A stretch of DNA of 28,049 nt from a virus. The translations under genes and the position numbers were made by a program. The notes below the pieces were generated by a model. It saw only the letters and a list, made by a program, of their open reading frames with translations. It did not search any database and was not told the DNA's origin. The first letter of the stretch is position 1, and each line of letters begins with the position of its first letter. Shown here in pieces: positions 27,442 to 28,049 of this stretch. Location: positions 1 through 28,049 of the IMG/VR virus record IMGVR_UViG_3300042691_043022, one strand, 5' to 3'.

Positions 27442-28049
27442 TTACAGTCCGACGCCAAGCAACATGCCAGTGGACGGGGGGATATACCGCACGATCAGTT
27501 GCCCGTTCGCGCCGCCCCCGCCGACCATGTTGGTGCCCTCGCCCGATCCGCCGCCGCCGCCGCCAGGCGCCGACCCCGCCGCCCCGTTCGCGGCGTTGCC
27601 GCCGTTCCCGCCCGCGCCACTCCCCGCAGGATTACCCCCGGGAAAGTTCTGCACGTACACCTGCGTGCTGGTCGTGGACACGCCGGCCGCACCGATCCCG
27701 GCGCTCGACCCGCCGTAGCCCCCGATGCCCGCGGCGTTATCGCGCCCCTTCGCGCCGTAGCCGCCGTTGTACTTTCCGCGCCCGGTAGAATTCGCGGCCA
27801 ACCCTGGCGCCGCGTTGGCGCCAGGCGTGCCCGTGGATTGCGTGCCGCCGTCGCCGCCCTCGGCCACCACCACGGTCGTGCGCCACGTCGTATTGCCGCC
27901 GTCGTTGCCCTTGCCCAGCGGCGAGCCGGCATTGCCCGCCACGCCCGTGCCGCCCGTGCCCACCGCGTAGGCGTAGGTTGTGCCCGGTGACACGTCGTCC
28001 AGCCCTTCCGCGAACGCCCCGCCCGAGCCGCCGTTGCCGCCGTCCGAGG
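27442..28049 (-). CDS. Glycine-rich tail/adhesin protein (start beyond the window)
   Basis: The frame stays open to the right edge; the last ~202 residues are visible and a possible GTG at 27993 is only an internal codon. The sequence is Gly/Asn/Ala-rich with polyglycine-like stretches (GIGGYGGSSAGIGAAG; GAGGNGGNAANGAAG), punctuated by short strands (YAYAVGTG, TTVVVAEGGDGG, TQVYVQNFPGG) and ends GANGQLIVRYIPP...MLLGVGL. This is the layout of glycine-rich phage adhesins and minor tail proteins whose polyglycine helices pack into a sandwich, with host-receptor binding at loops. The upstream part, which may contain the attachment domain, is missing. Confidence 0.75.
   Translation of the reverse strand, partial: SDGGNGGSGGAFAEGLDDVSPGTTYAYAVGTGGTGVAGNAGSPLGKGNDGGNTTWRTTVVVAEGGDGGTQSTGTPGANAAPGLAANSTGRGKYNGGYGAKGRDNAAGIGGYGGSSAGIGAAGVSTTSTQVYVQNFPGGNPAGSGAGGNGGNAANGAAGSAPGGGGGGSGEGTNMVGGGGANGQLIVRYIPPSTGMLLGVGL

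Noticed and set aside
1-28049. tRNA genes, CRISPR arrays, insertion sequences, integrase or attachment sites
   Set aside because: No cloverleaf, regularly spaced repeats, transposase or recombinase motifs were noticed by eye. A tRNA scan and a repeat search were not possible, so this is weak negative evidence.

Overview
This window looks like part of the genome of a tailed bacteriophage, probably a podovirus with a short tail, infecting a bacterium with GC-rich DNA. The evidence is tight gene packing with 1-23 base overlaps, a tail-tube adaptor and beta-propeller tail protein, an endolysin surrounded by tiny membrane proteins, proteins resembling ejected internal virion proteins, and a giant 2660-residue virion-type polyprotein. 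Terminase, portal and capsid genes are not in the window and presumably lie off the right edge. The host cannot be fixed from sequence alone. One AAA ATPase resembles actinobacterial proteins I remember, and a signal peptide resembles those of GC-rich bacteria in general.

Region 1 (1-6111, plus strand) is a replication and nucleotide module. After the tail end of a cut-off gene and a strong intrinsic terminator come a small unknown gene, a DNA polymerase I-type enzyme with an N-terminal iron-sulphur uracil-DNA-glycosylase-like domain, an AAA ATPase, a HAD-family 5'-nucleotidase, two small proteins (one with a beta-clamp-binding-like motif) and a DUF1599-like protein. Most neighbours overlap by a few bases, so this is one operon. 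UDG-polymerase fusion, nucleotidase and a nucleotide-modification-associated family together raise the possibility of unusual dUMP/dTMP handling or modified DNA. That is inference.

Region 2 (6008-7797) is a junction of small genes. It holds two related minus-strand proteins of one unknown family, a small Cys/His protein, a plus-strand secreted or membrane protein whose start codon shares a CATG with an opposing start codon, and a calcineurin-like phosphoesterase. A plus-strand terminator-like hairpin lies inside one of the minus-strand genes. A TATAAT box precedes the phosphoesterase.

Region 3 (7847-28049, minus strand, transcribed right to left) is a single uninterrupted virion and lysis operon of about 20 kb with no gap over a few bases. 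In order of transcription it encodes a glycine-rich tail/adhesin protein (cut by the edge), a protein with three basic repeats, a T7 gp11-like tail-tube adaptor, a putative HExxH zinc peptidase, a small Pro/Gln/Gly-rich protein, a beta-propeller tail protein, a fibre-like protein, an XhlA-like coiled-coil membrane protein, a T4-type lysozyme, a secreted protein, three tiny membrane proteins (37, 56 and 63 residues; holin/spanin candidates), an unknown protein, four internal-virion-like proteins and the giant polyvalent-type protein. No tRNA, rRNA, CRISPR array or insertion sequence was recognised.
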